NCBI RefSeq assembly: GCF_007746795.1
Contig: NZ_CP036343.1
Coordinates: forward strand, 4,061,677-4,125,676
DNA length: 64,000 nucleotides
DNA from: Gimesia algae
GTDB taxonomy: Bacteria; Planctomycetota; Planctomycetia; Planctomycetales; Planctomycetaceae
Reading direction: 5' to 3'
Position numbers and translations under genes: made by a program. Of this stretch, positions 51,532 to 60,110 are shown one piece after another. How positions within the stretch are numbered: the stretch's first letter is position 1; every line of letters starts with the position of its first letter. The notes beneath the pieces are model-generated. The model was not told where the DNA came from, ran no database searches, and saw nothing but the letters and a program-made list of their open reading frames with translations.

Positions 51532-52827
51532 TTATTTCGCAAAGCCGAATTCGGTTCCGGAAAGTTCTGCCGCTCCGGCAGTCACTATCTGCGCACCGAC
51601 CGCAGGTCCGCGTAAGAGAGCGACTCGTCCGTGATCAACCCAGCCGACCTCGACACGGCGTCGAACGTACTGGCGTTCTCCCACTTGTTCGTAGACCCAT
51701 TGGCCCCCATAAATATCATAGATGAGTGCCGACCACGGCACGGTCTTCATGCTAGCCTCGCCAGTCAACGGCAGGTGGGCTGAAACTTTCTGGCCGGGGC
51801 GAAATTGATGATTGTCGTTCGGAACTTCGTAATAGATGTCAACCGCAGCCGAAAGCGGCATCGCGGTAGGTGGAAGTGAGACCGGTTTTGCCAGAACATC
51901 TTTGTTTGATAAGTGACCATCCAGCAGAGTTAGGCGGGCGGGGCGTTTCATATCAATTTCGTCGAGTTCCCCCACATAAACGGGAACTTTGATCCAGAGG
52001 ACCGCATCATTCATCACCTCAAACAGCGGGAGCCCGGCGGCAATCAACTGACCCGGTTGAACGTTTGTGGTACGGACGATGCCTGACAGGGGAGAATGAA
52101 TGGCGAGCGGCTTGAGCGTGCCGGCATCTTCATCCAGTTTAATGCTGTCGACCAGTTTTTTGCGACTCTTCGCTGCCGCCAGAACTTTATCTGCCAGTTT
52201 CACTTTAGCTTTGGCATCGTCAACGGCACGTCGGGTGCCTACATTGTCCTGTAACAGACGCTGTGCCCGCGTCAACTCGATTTGCGCCGCTTCCTTCTGC
52301 ACATTCGCCTGCTGAAGTATCCCCTCTGCATCGATTTGAGATTGTGCCACCGCCGCTTTTGCTTCCGCGAAGCGAATCCGCTCAGCCGGGGTTAAAACGG
52401 ACCGCTCAGGCGAGAGCAACGGCAACAATTCCAGTAACGTTTCATCCTTTTTAATACGCTGGCCAACCTGTGGGAATAAATCGCCGTGTGGATGCCGCAG
52501 TGTTCCGGCGAGCGGGGCAGAAACAATCACCGAAGCACCTGTCGGCAAAACCATTTCAGCGCCATAAGGCCTAGTGCGAGGCATTGAGCGGATTTCCACA
52601 GGCTGCGTTTCCACTCCCAGACTTTTAACTGCCTCGGGACTGAGTTGAATGATATTTAGATCCGCTTCATTCACAGGGTGAGTGGTCTTCGCATGGTGTT
52701 CTACATGTTTGGTTTTTGTCGACGTACTTTTCTGTTGTGCTTTACGATCGCGATCCCAGATGATGAATAGCAGCCCTAAAATGAGACAAAACCCCAGAAG
52801 TGCCAACGTTTGTTTTAGAATTTTCAT
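51532..52827 (-). CDS. RND membrane fusion protein (CusB/CzcB type)
   Basis: 431 residues from ATG 52827. An N-terminal TM anchor is followed by a His-containing region (KHVEHHAKTTHPVNE) that could bind metal. SVIVSAPLAGTLRHPHGDLFPQVGQRIKKDETLLEL and HSPLSGIVRTTNVQPGQLIAAG form the split lipoyl domain around a helical hairpin (about 150-230). Beta-barrel and membrane-proximal domains follow. It links the pump to the TolC-like channel. Confidence 0.9.
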   Translation of the reverse strand: MKILKQTLALLGFCLILGLLFIIWDRDRKAQQKSTSTKTKHVEHHAKTTHPVNEADLNIIQLSPEAVKSLGVETQPVEIRSMPRTRPYGAEMVLPTGASVIVSAPLAGTLRHPHGDLFPQVGQRIKKDETLLELLPLLSPERSVLTPAERIRFAEAKAAVAQSQIDAEGILQQANVQKEAAQIELTRAQRLLQDNVGTRRAVDDAKAKVKLADKVLAAAKSRKKLVDSIKLDEDAGTLKPLAIHSPLSGIVRTTNVQPGQLIAAGLPLFEVMNDAVLWIKVPVYVGELDEIDMKRPARLTLLDGHLSNKDVLAKPVSLPPTAMPLSAAVDIYYEVPNDNHQFRPGQKVSAHLPLTGEASMKTVPWSALIYDIYGGQWVYEQVGERQYVRRRVEVGWVDHGRVALLRGPAVGAQIVTAGAAELSGTEFGFAK

Positions 52828-52897
52828 TTCAAATTTCTTTCTCATGTTTCGTTTCGCTCAAATTGGCTCTGATCTGGCTGTTCATTTAAGAGGAGCA

Positions 52898-54325
52898 TCA
52901 CACCATAATTTGGTCTGTGGGAGTGGGACTCGGTTCATCAGCGTTCGTATATAATCGCAGACGAACCATCACTGTCGTCCCTTGTTCGGGCTGACTTTGA
53001 ATTTCAATGGTGCCTTCGTGCATCAAAACGGCAGCTTTGGCAATTGAGAGGCCCAGTCCGGCTCCCCCGCCTGAATATTGACGCGATGGATCGACCTGAA
53101 AAAAACGATCGAACAGATGCGGCAAGTCGTCGGCAGAAATTCCGATGCCCGAATCCTGGATTTCGATGACAGCCATTTGTCCTGAGACATTCAGACGAGC
53201 CGTCACCTGTCCGTCACAGTGTGTGTACTTAATGGCATTATCCAGAATGTTGAAAAACACCTGGCTGAGGCTGATATCATCGCCGAGGACTTCGCATGCC
53301 GCTTCAACTTCACAGTTCAAGGTCACACCACGATCGTCTGCAAATGGTCTGAGTTGATCGACCACATCCAGCAGGAGCGCGTCCAGTTGAACGGGATCAT
53401 GATTGCAGGGCACGATTCCGGCATCATGACGACTAAGATTAAGCAGTTGATCTGCCAGTTTTCCCAGACGTGTTGTTTCCTCAACCACGACAGCCAGCGT
53501 CTGAGCGTATTCTTCTGGAGTACGAGAGGAACGCAGGACCGACTCGGATTCCAATCGCAGTGCTGCGATCGGTGTGCGGATTTCATGTGAAGCATCCGCT
53601 GTGAAACGACGGATTTCATTCACAGCACGTTCCAGCCGGCTAATCAGCGAGTTCAGCGCCACTGACAGTTTTCCGATTTCATCATCCGGATTGGAAACAT
53701 TGATCCGATGGTCCAGACAGGTAATGTTGATCGCATTCGTGGAGTCCACAATCTGCTGGACCTGCCGGAGTGCGCGTCTCGCCAGAAACTGACCGCTGGC
53801 AATCGCCAGCAGAACCGCCACCGGTAGCAGGAAAGCGACCGCCCAATGCAGGGTGTGGAGATCATTATACAGCGGAATGAGAGAGGTCATCACCTGCACG
53901 TTCAAGGTGCCGAACGAGCCAGACAAAGTTGTGCTCACAATGCGATACGGGCCCAGGCCATTGAGTTCCCGCGTTTCCAGTATTTCTTCTGGTAGCGGTG
54001 TGATCGGGTGAGACAAAGTGACCACAGGTTCCTTCAGCCCTGTACTGTTAAAAATGACGCGCCCCGATTCATCGGTGACTATAAATTCATAAAAATCATG
54101 CTGGGAAAATCGAGCAGAGGCTTGCGACGCGAAAACAGAGGCACTGTCGGCGAGCGCGATTTCCAAACCAATTTCCTGCAGTTCTTCACGCAAGCCGGTA
54201 TCCGTACGTGCCAGCACCTGAGACCAGACCAACAGGCAGAGTACCAGAGAGAACACGCATAACATCACTGCCAGCGCGAATGCGTACCAGAGTGTTAACC
54301 GCCAGCGAATCGAAAGCTGTCTCAT
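52898..54325 (-). CDS. Sensor histidine kinase of the metal-efflux operon
   Basis: 475 residues. TM1 at about 12-35, periplasmic sensor, TM2 at about 160-185, HAMP, then TADASHEIRTPIAALRLE (H box), NILDNAIKYTH (N box), QDSGIGISADDLPHLFDRFF (G1/F) and GAGLGLSIAKA (G2). It is related to CusS-type kinases. Its start overlaps the regulator stop by 4 bp. Confidence 0.92.
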   Translation of the reverse strand: MRQLSIRWRLTLWYAFALAVMLCVFSLVLCLLVWSQVLARTDTGLREELQEIGLEIALADSASVFASQASARFSQHDFYEFIVTDESGRVIFNSTGLKEPVVTLSHPITPLPEEILETRELNGLGPYRIVSTTLSGSFGTLNVQVMTSLIPLYNDLHTLHWAVAFLLPVAVLLAIASGQFLARRALRQVQQIVDSTNAINITCLDHRINVSNPDDEIGKLSVALNSLISRLERAVNEIRRFTADASHEIRTPIAALRLESESVLRSSRTPEEYAQTLAVVVEETTRLGKLADQLLNLSRHDAGIVPCNHDPVQLDALLLDVVDQLRPFADDRGVTLNCEVEAACEVLGDDISLSQVFFNILDNAIKYTHCDGQVTARLNVSGQMAVIEIQDSGIGISADDLPHLFDRFFQVDPSRQYSGGGAGLGLSIAKAAVLMHEGTIEIQSQPEQGTTVMVRLRLYTNADEPSPTPTDQIMV

Positions 54326-54996
54326 GGAGGATCTCCCAGCAGATAACCCTGGCCGCGCACGGTATGCAGAATGGCGGTCTGCCCGGGTTTCTCAATCTTC
54401 TTGCGCAGCTGGTTGATCTGAACCTCGATCACGTTGGTCCATGTCGCCGTCGATTCCTTCCAGACGTCGCGGGAGATCATCTCTCGCGTCACTATCTGAT
54501 TGGCATGCGAAATCAGATAGGCCAGTAACTCCAGCTGTCGGTTCTGCAAGGAAATTGACCTGTCGCCCCGACGAACGATGCGCGAGACCAGATTCACCGT
54601 GAGATCGCCGAACGAGAATTCTCTCTCGTTCGCTTGTGCGTCCCTACGCAGCAATGCGCGAATGCGTGCCAGCAGTTCATCGAGGGCAAATGGTTTGACC
54701 AGATAATCATCAGCACCCATATCGAGTCCGGAAACACGATCTTCAATGGAATCACGGGCTGTTAAAATCAGTACGGGGATTTTGTTCCCTGTAGCGCGGA
54801 GTTGCTTCAACCATTCCAGGCCGGACCCATCGGGCAGCATTAGATCCAACACGACCAGGTCAATTCTTGAAGACATTTTTTGTGTTGCCGCGCCTAGTGT
54901 TTCTGCCGCATCTGGTTCGAATCCTGATTCGCTCAATGTGCGCATAATACTCCGTAGGAGATTCGTTTGATCTTCGACGATAAGTATCTGAGGCAT
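54322..54996 (-). CDS. OmpR-family response regulator of the metal-efflux operon
   Basis: 224 residues from ATG 54996 (MPQILIVEDQTN). Receiver with VEDQ, the phosphoacceptor in VVLDLMLPDGSG, and Lys in DYLVKPF. The C-terminal winged helix reads NRQLELLAYLISHANQIVTREMISRDVWKE. It is the first gene of the five-gene minus-strand operon and presumably activates it on metal stress. Confidence 0.92.
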   Translation of the reverse strand: MPQILIVEDQTNLLRSIMRTLSESGFEPDAAETLGAATQKMSSRIDLVVLDLMLPDGSGLEWLKQLRATGNKIPVLILTARDSIEDRVSGLDMGADDYLVKPFALDELLARIRALLRRDAQANEREFSFGDLTVNLVSRIVRRGDRSISLQNRQLELLAYLISHANQIVTREMISRDVWKESTATWTNVIEVQINQLRKKIEKPGQTAILHTVRGQGYLLGDPP

Positions 54997-55464
54997 TGCA
55001 GCGTGACCCAAAATAAATTTAACACGGGTTGATATCATGAAAACAGATGAATACCACTTCTTCAAATTCCATTATCAGCTATGCAGGCACATAATAGAAG
55101 CCGCAATTATACGATATAAACTCGAATTAATCTTACGGGTAGTTGATTTCGAAAACATTGGGTTCTGTTGATATCACTAGCAGAGTGTAATACTGATTCT
55201 ACAGTGCCATTTAGGTATTTCGATATTCACTCTGGTTTTCGAGGACTGATGCTCGGTCCAATTGATCTACCTATAGAGCAAAATCTGTCAGACAACCTAC
55301 TTCAGAAACCGAATATCAAAACCACTCATTTTGATGGTAAGTAGGAACTATAGTGTTCGAGCTGCAGTACAATTGCGTTGAAGTAGTTAGCCCATAACTC
55401 AAGTGCAATTCTGTTCGTTAAACTCGTCATTCGTCGTACTGTAAATATTAACGACCGTTTTCGC
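54997..55464. other. Upstream region of the metal-efflux operon
   Basis: AT-rich and without a gene. It must hold the operon promoter, but no clear motif can be named. Confidence 0.4.
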
Positions 55465-55790
55465 TTGCGCGCGTTGTGTCTGAAGCCGGTAGGCTTTAGG
55501 TTTCATACCGCTTCGCGGCCGTTCCCTGCCCAGGGAGCCGTGCGTGACCCACGAGAGGCGACCAAAGGGAGACGCGAGGCCGAGGATGGAGCCATTACGT
55601 CCCTGGAATGTGTTGGAAGTCTCGGCCTCGCGGGTTCCCGCCCGCGAGTGGTGTCACCTCATAAGAGATGTTTTTTGGCTTTGCCAAGCCCCGTTCGGTC
55701 GATTTTCCATCGCCAACGGAGGATGTTTTACCTCGCACCTACCTGCGGGGGCAAACGCGGGGGATACCGCTCCCCTACTCACGTGGTTTT
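55465..55790. other. GC-rich hairpin region downstream of the replication genes
   Basis: CGCGAGGCCGAG (55573-55584) and CTCGGCCTCGCG (55621-55632) form a perfect 12-bp repeat. The right arm also fits CGCGGG/CCCGCG (55629-55646), so the folds compete. TCCCTG-CC-CAGGGA is close by. Open frames are not protein-like. It may be a structured RNA or an origin-linked site. Confidence 0.5.
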
Positions 55791-55854
55791 TTATTGAGGC
55801 CGCTTTATTGATTTCCGTTCTGAAAAATTGATTTTTGATCAGCGAAAATAAAAA

Positions 55855-57228
55855 TCATGCCGCTGCTTCAGTGGACTGATCCTGGCTTGATTCCAAAAGT
55901 CGCAAGACCTCAAAAACGGGTTTTAACTCGTCTTGGCAACGAACCAATCGGGCGCGAATGATGCTGTTCTGCTCTAGCTGAATCGCTTGATTGTAGAGTG
56001 TCCGTTTTTGATCTGCGGAAAGGCTTTTCCATTGGACAAGCTGTTTTTCGCGTACTTGCCTGCGTTTTTTGTCCGCTTCCGTAGCTTCAAGCTCAGTCTG
56101 TTCTTCCTGTGCATGAAATTTTTTCTTCTGTTTTGACGTTTCCGTCACCGGACTGGCCCAATTTTCTTCAATTGCTTTGCGTAACAATCCCAGACGGTTT
56201 TGCTTCGGATTGCGTTGCGCGAGCCAGTTAATCTGCTTTTGAATTTCATCCGGTCCCCTCCCCTCTGCCAGTTCTCTGGCGATAACCTCATCAAAACCGG
56301 CATTTCGTAACAGTTGAACTGAATCCAATTTTTCAAAAACAGCAACAGCAGATATTTCCTGTTGTTTGTCCGTGTTATTTTCAGGTGTCTTTTCTTGAGT
56401 CTGGTTTTTGAACCGTTCGGCTGGTGGGGTTTCTGAACCGTTGCTGGTCTGGTTTTTGAACTGCCCTGCCCCGGCTGGTCTGGATTTTGTACCGTGGACT
56501 TCGGAATGGGCTTGCTGATGCCAACGAATGGCATAGGTAGAAGGTCGTCGCTGATTGCTGCTCGGATTCACCGAGCCTTTCTCGACACAATGAATATAAC
56601 CCGTTTCAATGGCATGTTGGATCGCGGCACTGAGAGTGGACCGATCACTCAGACCGGCATACTTCTGGATGTAGCTGTAGGAAAGCGGAGCGACTTGACG
56701 GCGTCCCCCAAACTGGTTCTGATAGCCGACCGTGTGACGTAAGACAGTTCCGACGACTTTGACCACGGCCAGCGTCTCTTGTCTTACGATGAGATCAAAA
56801 AAACTATTCGGAATCGGAGTGCGATTCCCCTCCCCCGCAAAGAACCCGTTGAATGTTTCAGGGGTCTTTTCATAATGACCGTCAGTCGCCCAGCGTAGGC
56901 GGTAATGAGCAGTCTCAGCTGTCTGATTGTGTCCGTTGGCCCTTCCCGGTTGCAGACAGGCAATAAAACCACCGGCAACGGCTTCATCCAGTGCACTGCG
57001 AATTGCACCGCGGCTGATACCCGCTTCATGGATCAAATCGTGATACGAGAGACCGATATTCTGCTCTATCGGATTCCCCTCTGCATCCAGCCAGCCCAGT
57101 ATTTTTCGCAACATGTAAGCTACCAGACGCACGGTTCCCCGTGAATGGTGCGGCAGACAGACATCAAAAAACTGATTCGGACAGTACAGAAAATTGGCCG
57201 TCAGATGCTCGAAACCGTTAAATTTCAT
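55855..57228 (-). CDS. Replication-initiator-like protein with two winged-helix repeats
   Basis: 457 residues. Residues 18-110 (NQFFDVCLPHHSRGTVRLVAYMLRKILGW, then SRGAIRSALDEAVAGGFI) and 140-235 (NSFFDLIVRQETLAVVKVVGTVLRHTVGY, then DRSTLSAAIQHAIETGYI) are internal repeats of a winged helix. A Gln-rich linker and a charged helical tail follow. Tandem winged helices occur in plasmid RepA and phage O-type initiators. The start overlaps the stop of the upstream partner (TAAATG). The role is inferred from fold and context. Confidence 0.6.
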   Translation of the reverse strand: MKFNGFEHLTANFLYCPNQFFDVCLPHHSRGTVRLVAYMLRKILGWLDAEGNPIEQNIGLSYHDLIHEAGISRGAIRSALDEAVAGGFIACLQPGRANGHNQTAETAHYRLRWATDGHYEKTPETFNGFFAGEGNRTPIPNSFFDLIVRQETLAVVKVVGTVLRHTVGYQNQFGGRRQVAPLSYSYIQKYAGLSDRSTLSAAIQHAIETGYIHCVEKGSVNPSSNQRRPSTYAIRWHQQAHSEVHGTKSRPAGAGQFKNQTSNGSETPPAERFKNQTQEKTPENNTDKQQEISAVAVFEKLDSVQLLRNAGFDEVIARELAEGRGPDEIQKQINWLAQRNPKQNRLGLLRKAIEENWASPVTETSKQKKKFHAQEEQTELEATEADKKRRQVREKQLVQWKSLSADQKRTLYNQAIQLEQNSIIRARLVRCQDELKPVFEVLRLLESSQDQSTEAAA

Positions 57229-58100
57229 TTACGGGATAAGAAACGGTTCAGAGTGGGGGTCTCATACCACTTGGGCTTACTCGCTTGGGTCTTGGTAGAT
57301 GGCTTTGATTTCGGAGTGACGGAACGTTTTGATCGAGTGGCTGTTGTTGATTTTTTGGGAGTACCTTTCTTGGTCCCCTGTTTTGCAGAAGTTTTCTCTG
57401 CTTTCTTCGGTTCTTCCACAATGACCGCTTCCATTGTCGATCCGTTTCCAAGATCAACGACCTTGTCTGGGTCAGAGTCTGTCTCACCTTTTGGGGGTTC
57501 ATCATCGGACGGTCCTTTCTGAGAACTGAGCCGATTGACGTCCGCCAGTTTTCCCATCACTTGATGCACCTCTTTCAAAAGCTCCTTCGTATCGGTGTGA
57601 TCTTCCTTCAATGTGTCGAACATGTCCTTAAACATTTTGATCTGTTCCATAAACGATTCCTTGTCCTGCTGATGTTCCTGGGAGCGGCGATCATTCTCCT
57701 GCTCGAGTCGGCTGATCTGGGCTTTCAAAGTGGAGACCAGTTCGTTGTCTGTCGCGGTAGAACTCGGTCCCTCTTCTGGCGTTGATTTCTCTTCCTGCTC
57801 AGTTTGTTTTTTCTGCTTTTTTGCGGACTCTGTTCCATAATGTTTCTGGACCCATTCACGGCGGGCATACCAGGTCGGCGAGAGCCCCTGATTGGAAAGT
57901 TGTTGAATCTGTTCCAGCGTCACTGTGGTCCCTTCAAATTCCTTACCATCTTCGGTCCTGAGTTTGAGATTTCGGAGAATGTCTGAGTCCCCTACTCTGA
58001 CCGCCTGACTGAAGTCGCGGGTTAATGAACGGTGGGAACGCTGGAACGCTTCTTCGATCTCTTTCTTGGTGAGATAACCGGCGGTGGGAGAGACTGACAT
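57225..58100 (-). CDS. Coiled-coil, basic-tailed partner of the replication protein
   Basis: 291 residues from ATG 58100. N-terminal helical domain (LTKKEIEEAFQRSHRSLTRDF), GLSPTWYARREWVQKHYG, a long coiled coil (about 120-190), an acidic linker and a strongly basic Lys/Ser/Thr tail (about 235-275) able to contact DNA. It precedes the winged-helix gene in one operon. It could be a partition or replication accessory protein. Confidence 0.6.
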   Translation of the reverse strand: MSVSPTAGYLTKKEIEEAFQRSHRSLTRDFSQAVRVGDSDILRNLKLRTEDGKEFEGTTVTLEQIQQLSNQGLSPTWYARREWVQKHYGTESAKKQKKQTEQEEKSTPEEGPSSTATDNELVSTLKAQISRLEQENDRRSQEHQQDKESFMEQIKMFKDMFDTLKEDHTDTKELLKEVHQVMGKLADVNRLSSQKGPSDDEPPKGETDSDPDKVVDLGNGSTMEAVIVEEPKKAEKTSAKQGTKKGTPKKSTTATRSKRSVTPKSKPSTKTQASKPKWYETPTLNRFLSRK

Positions 58101-58169
58101 AGTGCTGACGGGATGACAAAATAAGGCTGCTTCAGAATAGCGCGAAAGCTGAAAGGATGCCAACTTTTT

Positions 58170-58455
58170 CTGTCACCCTGCCCTTCAGGGTGTCAGACTC
58201 CCTGTCATGTGTCAGAGGGGGGTGACAACTAGCAGATTCCGCTTTCTAAAGCGAAAAAACAGACACATCAAACTTCCGTGCCAGACCATCATTTCTGTGT
58301 TGTCAGCCCCCGACAGGCTGTCAGTCATGGTTTCAGACGGGGAGTCCTGTCAGGCCGTCATTCTCCTCTGAAACAGGGTGACAAACCATCCCACTGGCAG
58401 GCTGTCATCAGCCTGTCGCATGGGGTGACGTCCGGCCTGACAGGCGGGGTGACCG
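58170..58455. repeat. Iteron-like TGTCA/TGACA repeat array
   Basis: At least ten TGTCA or TGACA pentamers occur in 285 bp, many within longer palindromes (CACCCTG/CAGGGTG; GACAGGCTGTC; GGCTGTCATCAGCCTGTC). The array lies directly upstream of the two-gene replication-type operon. This is the position of iterons or of an autoregulatory operator. Confidence 0.65.
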
Positions 58456-58531
58456 CAGTAGGGGATTCGGTCTGCCCTAGTTTTGTGAGCAATAAAAAAA
58501 ACCCGATTGACGAGGCTTTTTTCTTTGAAAA

Positions 58532-58654
58532 TTACTTCGCATGGCAGTGACAATTGGCCCAAGGAAGATGGCAGCCCGGACAGTTGCCAATCTGAGCGTT
58601 GGCCTGAGTCATCACCGCATCAACGGCCTCTTGTGAGAGGGGATTGTGGTCCAT
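58532..58654 (-). CDS. 40-residue Cys/His-rich small protein
   Basis: ATG 58654 follows a pyrimidine-rich leader (TTCTTTTCCCCTCAAAACC). The C-terminus CPGCHLPWANCHCHAK has four Cys and three His, enough for a zinc site. It lies 29 bp after the stop of the 58684-59139 gene on the same strand. No named family. Confidence 0.55.
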   Translation of the reverse strand: MDHNPLSQEAVDAVMTQANAQIGNCPGCHLPWANCHCHAK

Positions 58655-58683
58655 GGTTTTGAGGGGAAAAGAAGTAAAATATT

Positions 58684-59139
58684 TTATATTGATTCATGCC
58701 AGCGATAGTCGAGGGCATCGTACAACTTTGACCAATGCTGAACATAGAAATTATAACCGGCACCATGAATGCCGAGTAGCAATTCCTCATCGAATTCGAT
58801 GGCATAGATTCCTGTCGCGGCCACTGCTTGCCAACCGGCATCTCGAAAACTGATAGATTCTTCGTCATCATCTTCAATTGATTTCGTTAATTTTTCAATA
58901 TTCCTAATATCGGCTGAATCTTTTGGAACAAACAATGTTCCCCACATTGGAAGTGGCAGCCATTCACTCCGATGTTCACTCAACTCCTCAATCCAGCGAG
59001 AGGGGATTTGTGAAAACAAATCGACTAGCCGGTGGACGACTCTCCGTCGCGAGGCACATTGACTGCAGTAACAATTCCAGTAAGTACCAAAGACATCCGT
59101 TCCATGAGCCGGTGTTGTTAAGTAGGCAGCAGAAACCAT
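58684..59139 (-). CDS. Element-borne protein with Cys pair and GAGYNFYxxHW motif
   Basis: 151 residues from ATG 59139. YWNCYCSQCASRRR is at about 20. LGIHGAGYNFYVQHWSKLYDALDYRWHE at the end is a pattern seen in small plasmid and phage proteins of unknown function. The leader is pyrimidine-rich (TTTCTTTCCTTTTATATTT). A structured element lies just upstream. Confidence 0.6.
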   Translation of the reverse strand: MVSAAYLTTPAHGTDVFGTYWNCYCSQCASRRRVVHRLVDLFSQIPSRWIEELSEHRSEWLPLPMWGTLFVPKDSADIRNIEKLTKSIEDDDEESISFRDAGWQAVAATGIYAIEFDEELLLGIHGAGYNFYVQHWSKLYDALDYRWHESI

Positions 59140-59162
59140 AAATATAAAAGGAAAGAAATCAG

Positions 59163-59253
59163 AAACCGGCATTTGCTCGCCGGTGCTCTCCTATTTCTCC
59201 CGAAGTCCAGGTGGAGTTGCCTCAGCAAACAACCTTGACGAGGGAGCACAATG
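59163..59253 (-). promoter_or_regulatory. Structured leader element A (family of three)
   Basis: Minus-strand order: CATTGTGCTCCC, stem CTCCC/GGGAG (59197-59201 with 59242-59246) stacked on GTCCAGGT/ACCTTGAC with an apical TTGC/GCAA hairpin, then CCGGC/GCCGG (59166-59170 with 59179-59183) whose loop carries GAGCAA. It ends 24 nt before the 59139 start codon. Confidence 0.55.
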
Positions 59254-59324
59254 GAAAGACCGCGAGCAGAGACGTAGCGTAAAATGATTCCTAATCGATT
59301 TACAGTCTTTCCAAGAATGTGAGC

Positions 59325-59358
59325 AAAAAAAGCCCTCGCTAACTGAAGTCAGCGAGGG
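59325..59358 (-). terminator. Intrinsic terminator of the 59393-59893 unit
   Basis: CCCTCGCT (59333-59340) pairs with AGCGAGGG (59351-59358). On the minus strand seven T follow. It lies 35 bp past the stop at 59393. Confidence 0.88.
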
Positions 59359-59392
59359 AAAATGCATAAAACAAACCTGTGATGGGACTTGT

Positions 59393-59620
59393 CTACCTTT
59401 GACTCAGCATTTTGCGGGCTTGATGCTCATCCAATTCAATCCCATCGAGCTTGTACACGAATTGCATGTGCTCAACCAATGTTTTCGGTTGATACGTTTC
59501 AGAATGCGCTTCGCAAAGATCGAGTCGAAGCTCCGGGTGGCCTTTTACTCGCTGGTAGGATTTCAGTTCGACCAATGTTCTGTTCTCGTGATAGCAAATA
59601 TCACAAATTCTTATTTGCAT
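59393..59620 (-). CDS. Small zinc-finger-like protein
   Basis: 75 residues from ATG 59620 with leader GATTCCCCTTTTTATC. RICDICYHEN at the start and LDLCEAHSE at about 34 form a CxxC...CxxH zinc-knuckle-type pattern. The C-terminal half is helical (TLVEHMQFVYKLDGIELDEHQARKML). Found with other small element genes; function unknown. Confidence 0.65.
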   Translation of the reverse strand: MQIRICDICYHENRTLVELKSYQRVKGHPELRLDLCEAHSETYQPKTLVEHMQFVYKLDGIELDEHQARKMLSQR

Positions 59621-59659
59621 GATAAAAAGGGGAATCAAAATATAAAACTTGTGGGGAGT

Positions 59660-59893
59660 TCATTTGTCTTTAGTGTTAGCGATGGCCTTAAGAAGTTCAG
59701 GAATAGCACGCAGCATCGAAAATGTCACATTAAAATCGAAGTTCCAGAGAACATCATTATCGATCAATTCTCCATCTGCGTTATAGACTGCATCAGACTT
59801 GGATGGATGCTCGTCATAGCTCAGAACAACATTCTGAGCAGATTCCGTTAGATCATCGAATGTGTATGCGCGGACAATGGCATAGTTGCTCAT
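59660..59893 (-). CDS. Small acidic protein, unknown
   Basis: 77 residues, MSNYAIVRAYTFDDLTESAQNVVLSYDEHPS start. FTFDDL-like text is typical of small phage proteins whose leading phrase recurs (SFDELSEEAQ-type). The leader is TTTCTTTCCCATTTTTCCCT directly before the ATG. First gene of a two-gene unit closed by the terminator at 59325. Confidence 0.6.
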   Translation of the reverse strand: MSNYAIVRAYTFDDLTESAQNVVLSYDEHPSKSDAVYNADGELIDNDVLWNFDFNVTFSMLRAIPELLKAIANTKDK

Positions 59894-60004
59894 AGGGAAA
59901 AATGGGAAAGAAACAAAAGCTCCGCCAGTCGAAATGAGCGGGAAAAAAGGGATTACTGCTCAATCGGTGAACAGTGTGCATATTGAAGGGGGGAGAGGAA
60001 ATAA

Positions 60005-60110
60005 AGAACGCCGATTGCTCGCCGTTGCTTCCTCCTCCTGCCCGACTGCAAGGTGGAGACGGCAAAGCATCGCGCGGCCGTACAACCTTGCGGGAGTGGC
60101 GTACAATTCA
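60005..60110 (-). promoter_or_regulatory. Structured leader element B (family of three)
   Basis: Minus-strand order: ATTGTACGCC, stem CCCG/CGGG (60041-60044 with 60091-60094) stacked on CAAGGT/ACCTTG, apical GGC/GCC, then the GGCGAGCAA loop (60015-60023). It shares the 5' and 3' motifs of elements A and C while stem sequences differ. It lies about 110 nt upstream of the 59893 start codon. Confidence 0.55.

Noticed and set aside
58278..58550. 90-residue plus-strand open frame
   Set aside because: It runs through the TGTCA repeat array and only translates the repeats.
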